Below the pieces are notes generated by a model. That model saw only the letters and a program-made list of their open reading frames with translations, had not been told where the DNA came from and made no database searches. From Daphnia pulex (taxonomy: Eukaryota; Arthropoda; Branchiopoda; Diplostraca; Daphniidae), in the NCBI RefSeq assembly GCF_021134715.1, contig NC_060027.1, forward strand, positions 310,001 through 374,000: a stretch of 64,000 bases of DNA, read 5' to 3'. This document shows positions 26,459 to 37,359 of this stretch, in pieces; within the stretch, counting starts at the first letter, position 1; every line of letters begins with the position of its first letter. The translations under genes and the position numbers were made by a program.

Positions 26459-26745
26459 TGTTGGGAATTTATTGCATCCCAACAGTGATCGACATTATTG
26501 CTACTGTTAATTCTGTGTAATTTGTAGGGACCTCAACAGAGGGCCCCGATTTTACCCTCTCTTCCCATTCAATCTATTGTTCCCTACCCTACTCAACCCT
26601 AAACCAACTATTGAAATACCAAAATGCTGTATTATACGGCAGTGTGAAATATAAGGACGAACTAGCAACAACAAAGGTGTCATCTCTTATCTCAATCTTG
26701 GAAGTTGAACGGTCGACACCGCCAACAAGAGTTCCATTTCCAACA
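26459..26745 (+). repeat. 5' LTR (shared with the truncated copy)
   Basis: The LTR begins TGTTGG and ends CCAACA, a perfect 6-bp inverted terminal pair of TG...CA type. Its first 26 bases also form a hairpin (TGTTGGGA with TCCCAACA). It is matched by 30310-30596 without visible difference. TATTATACGG near 26631 could act as a TATA-type element. Confidence 0.88.
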
Positions 26746-26762
26746 TGGTCCTTCGAACCGGA
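26746..26762 (+). other. Primer-binding site, tRNA-Arg type
   Basis: TGGTCCTTCGAACCGGA starts directly after the LTR. TGG complements the tRNA CCA end, and the rest resembles the 3' acceptor/T-arm of an arginine tRNA as used by BEL/Pao elements. The exact tRNA was not checked by search. Confidence 0.75.
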
Positions 26763-28198
26763 GTTTTCTCCAACCAGTGTTAAGTTAGTTTCGCTCTATC
26801 ACACTCAAATCTTTCTCTCGTTATCTCCTTTTGCTTAATCATTGCCGCCATTTATCAAAGAAAATTGTGTTTAATTATGGCAGGTCAGTCATTTATTAGA
26901 ATCTTTTTCTCTCCCTCTGAGTTTAACTTGTTCTCAGGGGTCTAGTAAGCAAATAGATCCCTTTAAACAGTAAATTATTTCTCTTCTCTCTCTTGAATTA
27001 AAGCTAAAATATTTCCTCAAAGTTTCTTAAAATTAGAATACGATTCCTAAATCATTTTTGAAGGGGGATTCTTTTCTTGTCACGCAAATTATCATCGCCT
27101 AAGTAAAATTATTCTCTCTTCCCTTTCAAAGAATTTTGTGGATATTGCCTTTCCATCTCTTAGATCGGGAAAAATCGGGAACTTCCCTACCTCTTTAACG
27201 TGTTCACCTCGTGTGAGCCTTAGGTGATATTCTCTCTCTATCTCTTGATACGCCTCCCGGCATTGTCAAAACGAATCTCAGCTGATTGGGTTCACTGCCC
27301 GTTCTTTAAAAATGGGATAACGCGGGAATCTCTTTCCTTTCAAGAATTTTTTTTGGGGGGGCTTGCTTCCCTACCTCTTAGATTGGGAAAACGCGGGAAC
27401 TTCTCTAACCCTTCAATGAGTTCGCCTCGTGTGAGCCCCAGGGTGAAAAGACTTAAATAAATTATCGCTCTCTTTGCTATGGCCTTAGACCATTTCCCGA
27501 AAACAAATCTCTCTCATTTTTTTTAATTTGCATTGTTTGTTATTCAATCATTTGGGTAAATCTCTCTCTGTCTCAGAAGGCACAACGATCTCTCTAAATA
27601 CGACAGAAAAATATTCTCTTTTTTGGGGGGCTAGGCCGGTTTCCCCTTTAAACTGGAAAAAACGCGGGAAAATTCTCTACCCTTTCAACGCGTTCGCCTC
27701 GTGTGCGCCTTAGGGTGATTAAAACTTGAATTTTTTTTCTCTCTCTCTATTTACAAAGGCCTTCCGCCATTTCGAAACAAATCTCGCGCTCTTACGCTCT
27801 CGCATTTTTTGTTTGCTTAAAGGGAAATCTTTCTCTTTTTCTGAGAAGGCACAAAGCGCCCTCTGAGCACAAAATTGGGAATTAGAAACCGCCGTCTTGC
27901 GGCAAAAACTCTTTAAATTCTCTTTCCTAAAAAATTGTTATTATGCCGTTTGTGGGATTGTAAGGAGCTAGAAAATTACCCTAGCTCCAAAATCATTCAG
28001 TTTTTGCAGATATCTTCACATAAAGGAATTCAAAGAAAGTGGAAAAGACAGCAGAATTTAATTCGGCACCACGAATCTCCGAAGACCGAGCAGAACAACA
28101 AACAAAAAGGCTAATCAACTTAATCAAAACATTAATTTAAACTAATTATCTTCTTTTCGTACTCTCAGCAGCTCCTTAGGAGCCACCTCCAACTCACA
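26763..28198 (+). repeat. Element leader with three imperfect tandem repeats
   Basis: This untranslated leader is rich in TCTCTC tracts. A unit with an ACGCGGGAA-like segment, then TTCGCCTCGTGTGAGCC, then a CT-rich block and a CAAATCTC-like end recurs at about 27203, 27421 and 27693 (spacing about 218 and 272 bases). It has no long open frame that fits gag. It could hold packaging or translation signals (inference). Confidence 0.65.
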
Positions 28199-30166
28199 AT
28201 GGCTCCAAATTACGCAAGAACTTTAATTAAAAAGCATATCACCCGTATCATTAACCTCGTCGAAACGTACAAATCAACAGAAATGACGTTGGAAGCGTTT
28301 ATCGAAGTCGAAAAATTAGAAAAAAAGCTAGATGGATTCTACAAAACTTATGAGATATTCTCAAAAAGGGTCCAGGCTGAAATGTACAAAGAAGGCGAAG
28401 ACCAAGAAGAGATCAATGCAGACATCGACACCATGTACCAAACAATGGACGATGTTATTGTCGCCAAAATTCACATCTTAAAGAAAAAACGAAGAGAATG
28501 GTTAGACAAACTCGAAAAGGAAGCAGATGACGAAGAATGGGAGAAGGACAGAGAAAGAATGCTCCAAATTCTCCAACACCAGGCAGCAACCCAAGCACAA
28601 CTCAATCGGGACATAATCAGTCAGGTGATCGCAGCCATCTCAACAGCCTATTCAGTGCCCGTCGCTCCAGGAGATGTCAACTTATCACCAACAGCTTCTC
28701 AGGAGCCAGCTTCTCAAACAAATCCAGTAATAGAGTCAATTCTCAAAACCCTCTCAACATCTCAATTTGCAGCAGTATTAGTGCCAAACCCAACTCCACT
28801 AGAAGTGTCGTCGCTTACGACAACAAGCTGTAGTTTTCAAAACACCCCTTCATACCAGTCAAAAGAAAATATCCAGACGGAAGAAAAAGAGACTGGAACG
28901 GCCAGTCTCCCTCACCCACCGAAAAAAGGAGACTCACTCTCGGATTCTCCGGATGGGCCAGACGGATATCCCGACAAAAAAAGGTTTGAAAGGAACGAAA
29001 TAAAAGAAAATAATTCCTTTGTTTCAAAGTTAGAAAACTCAGCAAAACTGGATGGAGCAGAAAAAATCACATCATCGAACGCGAAAAGTTGCTACAGCGA
29101 CCAAAACGTCAAATCAGCCCAGTCAAAAGAAGTCCCGATGGAAAAGGAGCCTGGAACAGCCAGTCTCCAACAACGACCAAAAAAAGGGCTATCAATCTCA
29201 GATATTCCGGTCAAATCCAGTGGAAACAAAGACGAAAAAAGGTTTGAAGACGAGCTGAAAGCAACTAACCTCAAATTTGCAAACTTAGATGGTGTAGATG
29301 CAATGGAGTCCAAAAATCTCTTGAGCTCCTCTAGCAACGAAAAAACTGCTTGCACACTCAATATTCAAGAAGCTCCAGCTACTCCGGCAGAAGCTCCTCG
29401 TCCTCTCATTATTCTAGAAGCTCCAGCTACTCCGGCAGAAGCTCCTGGTACTCTCAATCTTCAAAAAGCTCCAGCCAATCCGGCAGAAGCTCCTCACTCT
29501 CTTAGTCATCAAGAAACTCCTACTTATCAAGCAGAAGTTCCTGACACATTCAATTGTCTAAAAACTAAAGATTCAATTATTAGGATTCCGCCAGCCGGCT
29601 CCAAAGAAAAGGATATTCCTACCTTTCTTTTTTTCCCCTCGGGAAGGCCAGCTGCATCGCTGGAAACACTTAACTCTTTTCCGAGTCAACTTAAACAAAC
29701 CAACTTCTCTTCTTCTGGAAATTTATCATCGTCGCCAGAAATCCAGGAAGCTTCGAAAGAAAATCCTCAAGAAGCCGCTGCATTTGTCAATTCAACAAAC
29801 GTAGAAAGCAACCAAGAAATCATTCCGAAGTTCAGATCGCCGTGCAGTCAAGCAGCAATTCTTCCGGAATTGGCCAATCAACAAAACTCAATGAAACGGA
29901 AGCGCTTGGAGCCAGTAAAACCAGCTCCTAAACGCATCTCAAGGTTACCAAGTATAGAAGAACATCTCATCAACCAGTTGCTGTTCTCTTATTCGTTAAC
30001 CCAGGTACCAAACAAAATCGTTTCACATCTTCTAAAAAATATTCTTGTGTTAAAGGACATTGAAGAAGATTCCAACACACACCAATCGGTATGGGATCCT
30101 GGTGGCAAACTTCCAAAGAGTCAGCCAACTCTCAATCGGAATCAAATGGAATGGACAATTAACTGA
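28199..30166 (+). CDS. Gag-like protein of the LTR element
   Basis: An uninterrupted 655-codon frame lies between the leader and the 3' LTR. Residues 1 to about 150 are charged and helical, with coiled-coil character, like the N-terminus of BEL/Pao Gag proteins. The middle is Ser/Lys-rich. Around 390-450 there are imperfect repeats of the form EAPATPAEAP. No CCHC zinc knuckle, protease or polymerase motif is seen, which supports a non-autonomous element. The start at 28199 has CACAATGG context. The last 258 codons are repeated at 25541-26315. It could instead be a captured host gene, but the coiled-coil start makes Gag more likely. Confidence 0.7.
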   Translation: MAPNYARTLIKKHITRIINLVETYKSTEMTLEAFIEVEKLEKKLDGFYKTYEIFSKRVQAEMYKEGEDQEEINADIDTMYQTMDDVIVAKIHILKKKRREWLDKLEKEADDEEWEKDRERMLQILQHQAATQAQLNRDIISQVIAAISTAYSVPVAPGDVNLSPTASQEPASQTNPVIESILKTLSTSQFAAVLVPNPTPLEVSSLTTTSCSFQNTPSYQSKENIQTEEKETGTASLPHPPKKGDSLSDSPDGPDGYPDKKRFERNEIKENNSFVSKLENSAKLDGAEKITSSNAKSCYSDQNVKSAQSKEVPMEKEPGTASLQQRPKKGLSISDIPVKSSGNKDEKRFEDELKATNLKFANLDGVDAMESKNLLSSSSNEKTACTLNIQEAPATPAEAPRPLIILEAPATPAEAPGTLNLQKAPANPAEAPHSLSHQETPTYQAEVPDTFNCLKTKDSIIRIPPAGSKEKDIPTFLFFPSGRPAASLETLNSFPSQLKQTNFSSSGNLSSSPEIQEASKENPQEAAAFVNSTNVESNQEIIPKFRSPCSQAAILPELANQQNSMKRKRLEPVKPAPKRISRLPSIEEHLINQLLFSYSLTQVPNKIVSHLLKNILVLKDIEEDSNTHQSVWDPGGKLPKSQPTLNRNQMEWTIN

Positions 30167-30309
30167 ATCCGTAGCCAGTCAACGAAACAGCTCCTCGTAA
30201 TCCAGGCCATCCGGCCATCCTTCTTCAACCGCATTCTCAGATCTCTAATCCAACGGATATCAAGTCGATCAGGATGTCGAGCCAATTGAACGGGCTCTAC
30301 TGGGGAGTG

Positions 30310-30596
30310 TGTTGGGAATTTATTGCATCCCAACAGTGATCGACATTATTGCTACTGTTAATTCTGTGTAATTTGTAGGGACCTCAACAGAGGGCCCCGA
30401 TTTTACCCTCTCTTCCCATTCAATCTATTGTTCCCTACCCTACTCAACCCTAAACCAACTATTGAAATACCAAAATGCTGTATTATACGGCAGTGTGAAA
30501 TATAAGGACGAACTAGCAACAACAAAGGTGTCATCTCTTATCTCAATCTTGGAAGTTGAACGGTCGACACCGCCAACAAGAGTTCCATTTCCAACA
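30310..30596 (+). repeat. 3' LTR
   Basis: Appears identical by eye to 26459-26745, with TGTTGG...CCAACA ends. It is preceded by the purine-containing ACTGGGGAGTG, a possible short polypurine tract. It joins host exon e3 at 30597. Confidence 0.88.
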
Positions 30597-31094
30597 CAAA
30601 TCCTAAATGATTCCAAGACATTTGAGCATCAATGAATATACCAGTTATAAAACTAATATTGAGGCAGGCTATTTACCTTTAGAAGTTGTTGCTTCAATTG
30701 CTGACTTTGTTGCAGTTGCTCTCGTAGTGATAGGTTCTTTGCCAATAATTGCCGTTGTTCAACGGTTAGCTTTTCCAATGTCTCGATTTCGGCTTGATTT
30801 TGATGCAATTCAATTGCCTTCTTGTTACTATCGGCCGCATCGGGAGATGGCTTGACAGAGGATTGTCTGCAACACAGACATAAACAAATGAATATACTGG
30901 ACATCACTTGAGAAAAGAAAAAAAACATAGTACAGAAGGGTATACCAAATAGGAAAAAAGAACTAAGAATAAGTTCAAACAACGCTTATTGAAAAACAAA
31001 ACAAATACCTTTGAGTTGTTGGTGAAACTGCATTGCTTTTCTCTGTTTTGTGATCTTGGTTGATCTGGACAGTTAAAGTACTACTTCTATCCAT

Positions 31095-32439
31095 TGTATT
31101 CTTTTCAAGAAAAAAGCTATAAAATATTAGTAAAAAAAAGGTAAAAGAAATGTTTAAAAGAGAAAACTTTGAAAAAACAAATTTCTTTCAATCTTACCGT
31201 TTTTTAATAGAACTTTACACGACTCGAACTGACAAGTTACTGATCTGAATCTGACAGTTTCCCGTAATAAGTTAATAACATTCCATCAGTTGCTAAAATT
31301 GCCCGTAGGCAAAGTCAGACGAGGCTCAGTTTCCAGTCGCCACCACCACGATTAAAAAATCGCAATTCAAACGCGCAAAAAAAATAAAAAAAAAGACTCA
31401 CGAAAAAAAAACGAAAATGTTACGCGTTCAATTTGACACGCTTTGTGCAATACAGTCACTCAATTCCTGTAATAGAACATAGACGACCTACGCTCAAAAC
31501 TTAGAAAACTCATAAATCTCCACGACTCATAAGAAGAAGCTTTAAAAAAACTGATATGCCAAGCAATTCTCTGATTCTCTCAAGAATCATTTCTTGAATT
31601 TCCAGCTGAGTCTTTGCGGCCGTTGTGGCCGCGTTCGTCGTCGAGGCTTCCTCTCTCGCCTCGGATGGCATGATGCACTTGAATTTTTCACGCAAAAGTC
31701 AAATAGATTAGATAAAGTAGGGGGTGAGACTGTGTGTTTTGGGGAATGACCAAGGTAATAAGGAGCTCAGAATTAAGAAAAGTAAACTCAAATGACTCAA
31801 ATGTCAAACGACGATATAGTAGCGGATCTTACACACACACACGCAAATGAAATGTTGTCACAAAATGAAAAGGAGGAGAGTATTTACGATTACTTTTTTT
31901 AAATCTCATTATTATCTGGTTTCCAATTTTCCCACAGACACTACAAGTGTTAAGTTATTTTGAAATAAAAACTTGACTTGTTGAAAATCTAAAACATGAC
32001 AAAGTTTTTGAGAATATGGAAATGGACTAGTGAAAATAAATATAATTAATTGGAAATCAATTATGGTCGGACTAGTTGACTCCTCTTATCTTACAAATGA
32101 GTTTTGATATCAGCATTTATACACCTGGATAATAAGCAAATAGAAATATTTTTTCTTTCTTTTTCAAATTTATTTTTGAAAGGGTTAGAGAATTGTCTTT
32201 GTAATCAAACAGGAATTTCGCACGACATGGACTCGACTGCTTGGACTATTAGAATGAGATCATCATCCAGACTAAGGGCAAATGTTTGACAAATGCCTTG
32301 AACACGTAAAAGATATTTTGACAAGCTTCTATGAAATTTTCACAAAGGTTATTGGGGAGGAATTTAGAAACAATTATTGCTCAATGAGCAGCAGTTGAAA
32401 TGCATGAGGGCCCATACAGATAATGAGGGTTCTTCTCTT
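31095..32439. other. Intergenic DNA with one small open frame
   Basis: AT-rich sequence lies between the 5' end of the coiled-coil gene and the 3' end of the RBM26-like gene. Apart from the small frame at 31510-31671 nothing coding is supported. A short CA repeat lies near 31832. Confidence 0.4.
31510..31671 (-). CDS. Possible 53-aa small protein
   Basis: A minus-strand frame starting at 31671 (MPSEAREEAST) gives a Thr/Ala-rich start and an amphipathic, Leu-rich helix (EIQEMILERIRELLG). The composition is protein-like and differs from the surrounding AT-rich DNA. I do not recognise it, and no splice partner was found. It could be a small stand-alone gene, a first exon, or chance. Confidence 0.3.
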   Translation of the reverse strand: MPSEAREEASTTNAATTAAKTQLEIQEMILERIRELLGISVFLKLLLMSRGDL

Positions 32440-33830
32440 CTAAGATTCCTTGGCCGTTTCCAGTTGGACAAACTCGTCGAAGAATCCTTTGCTGACCACA
32501 GTCTCGTCAGCGATTGGTGCTGGCGGCGGCAACGGTTGGTCTAGTGATGATGACGACGTTTCGGTTGTTGATGGCTCCGGTGCTGGTGGCGGAGGCGGTT
32601 CCATCTCTTCGCCAAATTCTTGTTCCATTCCGTTTTCCTTGACGTCGGATGTCTTTTCATCTGTCGGGTCAAAACATTCGTTTTCAACCATGGGGGTCGA
32701 TGCCGTCACGATGATCTGAGTGCCAGACAGTCCGTCAGTTGACTAAAATTGAAAAAAATTGAATAGAGTTTGAATGAAATGGACTTTCAACGTTCTACTA
32801 AATGTTACCTGGCCGTTGTTGTTTCCCTCCTCTTCAGTGGGCGTGGCTAAAAAGTAAATGACAAAGAATTGATTAGGGAGGAAATTCGAATCGAATTAAA
32901 AGATATACCTGGCTCGACGTTGATCATTTCCGAAGCAAGATCATCTTCGTCTTCATCCGTTTCCTTAATGGTGGCGTTCTGGTCGAACATGTGCTCTACT
33001 TGATCATTCCAAAAATAAAAAATAAAAGTCAATTAAGATCAGATTAACTGCATGAAAATGAGGGACTATTGTTGTACCTTGATCATCAGGGAATTCCGTC
33101 TCGGGAGTAGGAACAACTGGCGGGCTGCCTGGCGGTGGCGGCTGGTAGTTGCCCAGGGGGGGCTGCTGAGGATTTTGTGGTGGATCTCTTCCAGGCATGT
33201 CCAATGATTCCCATAAATCCTCATCCCGCTGGTATGGAGCGGTGACATACGGGCAGAGATTGCCCCTCGGGCATCTACTATGATCTCTGAAATGGGCGCA
33301 CTGAACCCGTTGGAACCAGGGTGGAGGAGGGACGATCAATGCTTGGGCAGGGGCTCCGACCGGCGGCAAATCAAATCCGGGAGCCACGACAGGGGGACGA
33401 GGAGACGGACGTCTCAACGGTGATCGACTGCGATCGTTTCTACTGTTGCTAGATCCGATCGTTGCATGATCCCGGGACCTACGGGCAGTCCGGACATTGT
33501 CCGACGGATGCTCAGGGTTTAAGTGCAGGTACGATTTGGTTTCCAAGGTGACGAATAATTGGTCGACAAACCCTTTTGTCTCTTGTTGAAGGAATACATC
33601 AAGCTCCTCACACATGGCTCCACGCAGCTCAGACTCTGGGTTTTCCTTGTTTAGCAGGGCAAGCACATGCTTGGCAAGGACTACAGGATCTGCATCACAC
33701 CTGAAAAAATTTATATGTATATTATTGATGATGAAATCATTAGAAATCAATATTGTGTCAGTGATTCTTACAATGGGGCTAGGGCAGCTGTGAGCCACAA
33801 CTTCAGGGCCTCTGGATTTTCAATCATCAT
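32440..33830 (-). CDS. Short RBM26/27-like protein (PWI-like + degenerate CCCH, no RRM)
   Basis: Five minus-strand exons (33830-33772, 33700-33078, 32995-32909, 32846-32809, 32742-32440) close in phase to 369 aa. The start is clearly RBM26/27-like (Drosophila swm): a PWI-like fold at about 1-77 with WLTAALAPLCDADP and EELDVFLQQET. An Arg/Ser and Pro-rich segment and a CCCH-type finger follow (C154, C163, C169, spacing x8, x5), but the fourth ligand position (173) is Thr instead of His. The C-terminal half is acidic and Pro-rich and ends at FDEFVQLETAKES. RBM26/27 proteins are about 1000 aa with an RRM; none is present here, so this is a truncated paralog or an unusual short form. RBM26/27 acts in nuclear poly(A) RNA surveillance; whether this form does is unknown. 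A 5' UTR exon probably lies upstream, since an acceptor precedes the ATG. Confidence 0.8.
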
Positions 33831-36800
33831 TTTCAATGTTAGGCAAGTCTGCGAATTGAAAAACAGAAAGGATGAATCAGGCTGCATTTTTGGTTGTAGA
33901 CCGACAAAAAATTTTAAGCAGTCACAAACTGAACAAAAGAAACCTTAACAATATCTGGGTGCTAACGATACAACAATTGTGGAGCTGGACTTTATCAGGC
34001 TATTCAACTGGGAATGATTCTGCCCTCAGTTCACTCGCTACAAAATTTTTCTTAGTCTAGACCAAGGGCTAATACCAAAATTAACACACATATTTGTCAA
34101 GGAAACACTAGTACAACAACACACAGAGAAATCTGATAAATATGCCCACCTGTGTAGCAAGAATGAGGAGTTCAGGGCTCAACACTTAGAAGAACAGAAA
34201 AAGGTCGTAATTTGGAGACACTCGGCTTTTTTCGTTTAAGTAAATTTGACACTCAGAATGTCAGATACAAATTCTGTTGAAAACAGAAAGTTCAACCATA
34301 TAGTCAAAGATTGAATTCAACGGTTGTAAGTATCAATGTTTCAAATTTCAAATGTAAAAACTAAAAAGTGCTATGTTTATTAATTTGAAGAAGAAACAGT
34401 GTACTTCATCGTAATGCCACAATTAGTTTCTAGATGGAGTTAATCAGTATTTGACTCTATGAACACTAGAGGGACTCTTGTTGTTCTCGTGTGAAGTCGT
34501 TTTCGTATTGCCGGTTAAACCCGCTACTGCTTTCAAAAACTTAGATAGCGAGAAATTCTTTCAAATCTCTCTTTTATTTAGTGTTTCTTGACAAAACAAT
34601 CGAGTCTATACAGGACTACAGGTTCTCTTCACTATTAGAAGCAATACTGCATCATCATTTCGTTTACAGCATTCAGAGGCTCATTTAGCACAAACAGTCA
34701 ATTTTACCGACTAGCTAATTTAAGCTCTTTTGACCAATGTTATCGTAAGCACTCGAAAGTGGGAACTATGATTTCTTATTTCATTACGGTTTGTCAACCC
34801 CACTTAAGAATCACCATGTTCACATCTGAACTTGACAAACTGTGCACTTCAACGGAAGGTCAACTAAACACCAAAATTCAAGGGGCAATTCATTTCAATT
34901 AAGGTGGCTGCAAAAATAAATCAAAATTTCTTATGACAGCCAAGTGCCTCATGTAAGAGAAGTAGCAACAAACCCAGCAAATTGAATTGTAACCCTCTTT
35001 CAGTATTATAATGCCGCCAAGCATCAGGTATCAACACCTATTTCCAATGTAAATTCATCCGCTCACTGATCACAGGAACATTGGTTTTGTTCAAGTAGCA
35101 ATTGTGTGTATGTAATAATATTAATAACTGATATCTTTCATTCCCATTTGTTTGAACAGACTCGTCTGAAAAAAATTAGGTTGCGGCCTCGTAATTAGAC
35201 ACGATATCCGTTATTGGGCTGGCGCCAGTTTTAAATCACTTCTTCACAATGGACGTCGTAGACAATTCAAGCATAGTGTACACATACAAATGCACTGTTC
35301 ATACAACATCCTTTTGAGGTCCATTTATTTCTCATGGTACTGTTCTGTTCGTGTTTAGGTAAAACCAAATATTCAAATTAAGTAATTAACCATTTACTGT
35401 TTCATCATTACTAAACTGTTGTTATTTTGCTTTACCACAGTTGGGATTGTCAATGAGATTCTCAGTTTTGGCACGTCCATTACGATTGTCAAAATAATTA
35501 AACTAAACATGTTACCGTAAAATAGGCCTTTAAGTGCTATTGTTGTCATTTGGAAAAGGCCAAATTCTAGGGCTGACCCATCCACACTGTTTCTGTAAAA
35601 AAATTTGCCATGGTCCCGGCTTCATCTTAAGATTTAAACCAAACTCAACGGTAATAGAAAATCTTTTAATTAATGTATCGAAACTAAAGTGTTTCTCGGA
35701 TTTGTTAGATCACATCGTCCTGAAAAAAAGCAGAATAAGAAAGCTAAAATAAGATTTATGCTAGAGATTCTGCTATGGAGGAAGAACAGAGAATGCCCGT
35801 TAATCGTCCAGTCTAAGACGAGACACAAAGAAAAGTATCCCTTTTCCTTTTTTATTCTTTCTACAAGTATTTTTAATCTGTTGGTGTATGTTTGTTAATT
35901 AGGTGAAGAAACAGAGGGAAGCTCGGCCGTCCGTGTCGTGATTATCGAGTCGTGCTGAAGCTATCAAAGAAGGTGTCGAGAAGAGGAGGAGGTGAAGGCG
36001 GGGCAGAGGTCGACGAGGGAGGAGGTACTGATGATGATCCTGACTTTCGCCATGTCGGTATTGTATATCTCCCTCTTGTCTGTTAGTGTCTCTATCCCCG
36101 TGTGTTTTCAATCGATGAAACTCGTCACGGAGAGAATTGGCAAACGGAATATATACTCTCAACTTCCGACTATCGGTGGGACCGGTCTCTTCCGCGTCGC
36201 TTATTAACGAAAAACTTAAACTGATACTTTTTAAAGTCTTATTTCAGTTTCCGTGTCGATTTTTAAGTGGTTTCGTTTTCTTTTCAACACATTCAGGTTC
36301 AATGGAAGTTATCCCCTTTATCTGATAGCAATTTTCGATTATCCTCATCCCATTTTGATTCGAAGGCCTCATGTATCGGCGATATCTTCCGTTAAAATTG
36401 TGAGTAACTTGATGAAATGTTTAAAACAACTATCATTTCTTACAGTTCAATTACCACCTAATTGATGTGCTTTAAACAATAGTCGTACGTTCCTTGTTCT
36501 AAATTTTTCACAGTTATCCAGTCCTACCCGAAGAGAGCTGTCGATGATTCCACCTTTTTGATTGATGACAGATGGTGATAGCTCGACGATCGTGATCCGC
36601 CCGTCGTCTTTTATGCCAGTGTCGTGCTTTTGTTATAATGGCGCCAATTGATCGGGACCAGCAGAGTATACGCCAAAGCAAAAGAATTCTCTTTTGTTAT
36701 TTTTATTTTTATTTAGTTTTCTTTTGTTTTTGTTTCAGGGCAGAACAAACGCCATCAACCCATCCCGAACATTCTGCATTGTTCGCCTGCTCGACTCACT

Positions 36801-37290
36801 TTTGTTGAAATGTTCCAGCGCGATATAAGTCTCGTCTGTCACGCCGAGTCCGTCGATCGCTCCATCTTCTCCGGCCGGGCCGGGTGGCTCTCACTCGGCG
36901 CTGTTTCTCTCTCACGTTCCATTCTAATTGAATGCAAATCGTAAGGTCAGTCTTTATGGACATTGGGGGGGAGGGTGGCTGGCCACAGAGCCCAAAGTCC
37001 AATCTAGACGATCGGCGTCCGGCGAGGAGGAGGATGTCGGTCCCGATGATGTAGTGCCCCTCCCAACTGACTGGCGGGGGGGAGAGAGTGCCTAGATACG
37101 ATCCAACTGCTCTGCCCCAAACTCCCTATCCTCATGTGTCAGCGCCATTAGCATATCAAGATGGAGGAATACAATCAAGAGCCCCCGCGCCGGGTTGAGA
37201 AAAAGGAAGACCCTCACTCGGCCGCCGGAAGGAAAAAAGAGTCGCTAAAAGTCAAACAACGGAGGTGGCGCTATATGGGATATAGAGCTC
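33831..37290. other. Intergenic region upstream of SerT
   Basis: 3.5 kb between the divergent RBM26-like and SerT genes. It should contain the 5' UTR of the former and regulatory DNA of the latter. GC-rich, polypurine and poly(G) patches occur at 35960-36030 and 36960-37090. No convincing coding exon was found on either strand. Confidence 0.4.
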
Positions 37291-37359
37291 TCTATAAGCG
37301 GCAGATAAACGCTCTATAGAGTCCCGCAGGAGCCCAGAAGATATATACACACACCAAAC
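37291..37359 (+). promoter_or_regulatory. Candidate SerT core promoter and first non-coding exon
   Basis: TCTATAAGC at 37291-37299 is a TATA-like box. About 25-30 bases downstream the sequence TAGAGTCCCGCAGG could hold the start site, and a strong donor (CAAAC|GTAAGT) follows at 37360. Together these make a plausible short 5' UTR exon for SerT, 1 kb before the coding start. No transcript evidence was available. Confidence 0.4.

Larger units (their letters stand above)
26459..30596 (+). mobile_element. Non-autonomous LTR retrotransposon (BEL/Pao-like guess), complete
   Basis: Two 287-bp LTRs that look identical by eye bound a 3.56 kb internal region. A primer-binding site follows the 5' LTR directly. 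The internal region has a 1.4 kb leader and one 655-codon gag-like frame. There is no protease, reverse transcriptase, RNase H or integrase, so it must depend on proteins from another element. The tRNA-Arg-type primer site and coiled-coil N-terminus suggest BEL/Pao (inference). Apparent LTR identity implies recent insertion. Only the right host junction is intact, so the target-site duplication cannot be read. Confidence 0.85.
25151..31094 (-). pseudogene. Coiled-coil gene with duplicated exons, disrupted by LTR element
   Basis: Five minus-strand exons are visible: e1 31094-31009, e2 30866-30677, e3 30602-30597 then 25540-25477 (split by the retroelement), e4 25402-25328, and e5 25255-25151. 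The product is Gln/Leu-rich coiled coil (for example LREQLQQSQQLKQQLLK in e2); I do not recognise the family. Exons e3 and e4 are near copies (75 nt in e4), and the introns after e2, e3 and e4 are nearly identical (72-74 bases), so an exon-intron unit was tandemly duplicated. The LTR element sits in e3; only about 70 of the expected 75 exon bases remain. e2, e4 and e5 all meet in phase 0, so skipping e3 would give an intact 151-aa protein. The gene may therefore be dead, or rescued by exon skipping in this allele. Confidence 0.7.

Noticed and set aside
36796-37002. Minus-strand Arg-rich frame upstream of SerT
   Set aside because: Lies in GC-rich upstream DNA, no domain, no splice partners.
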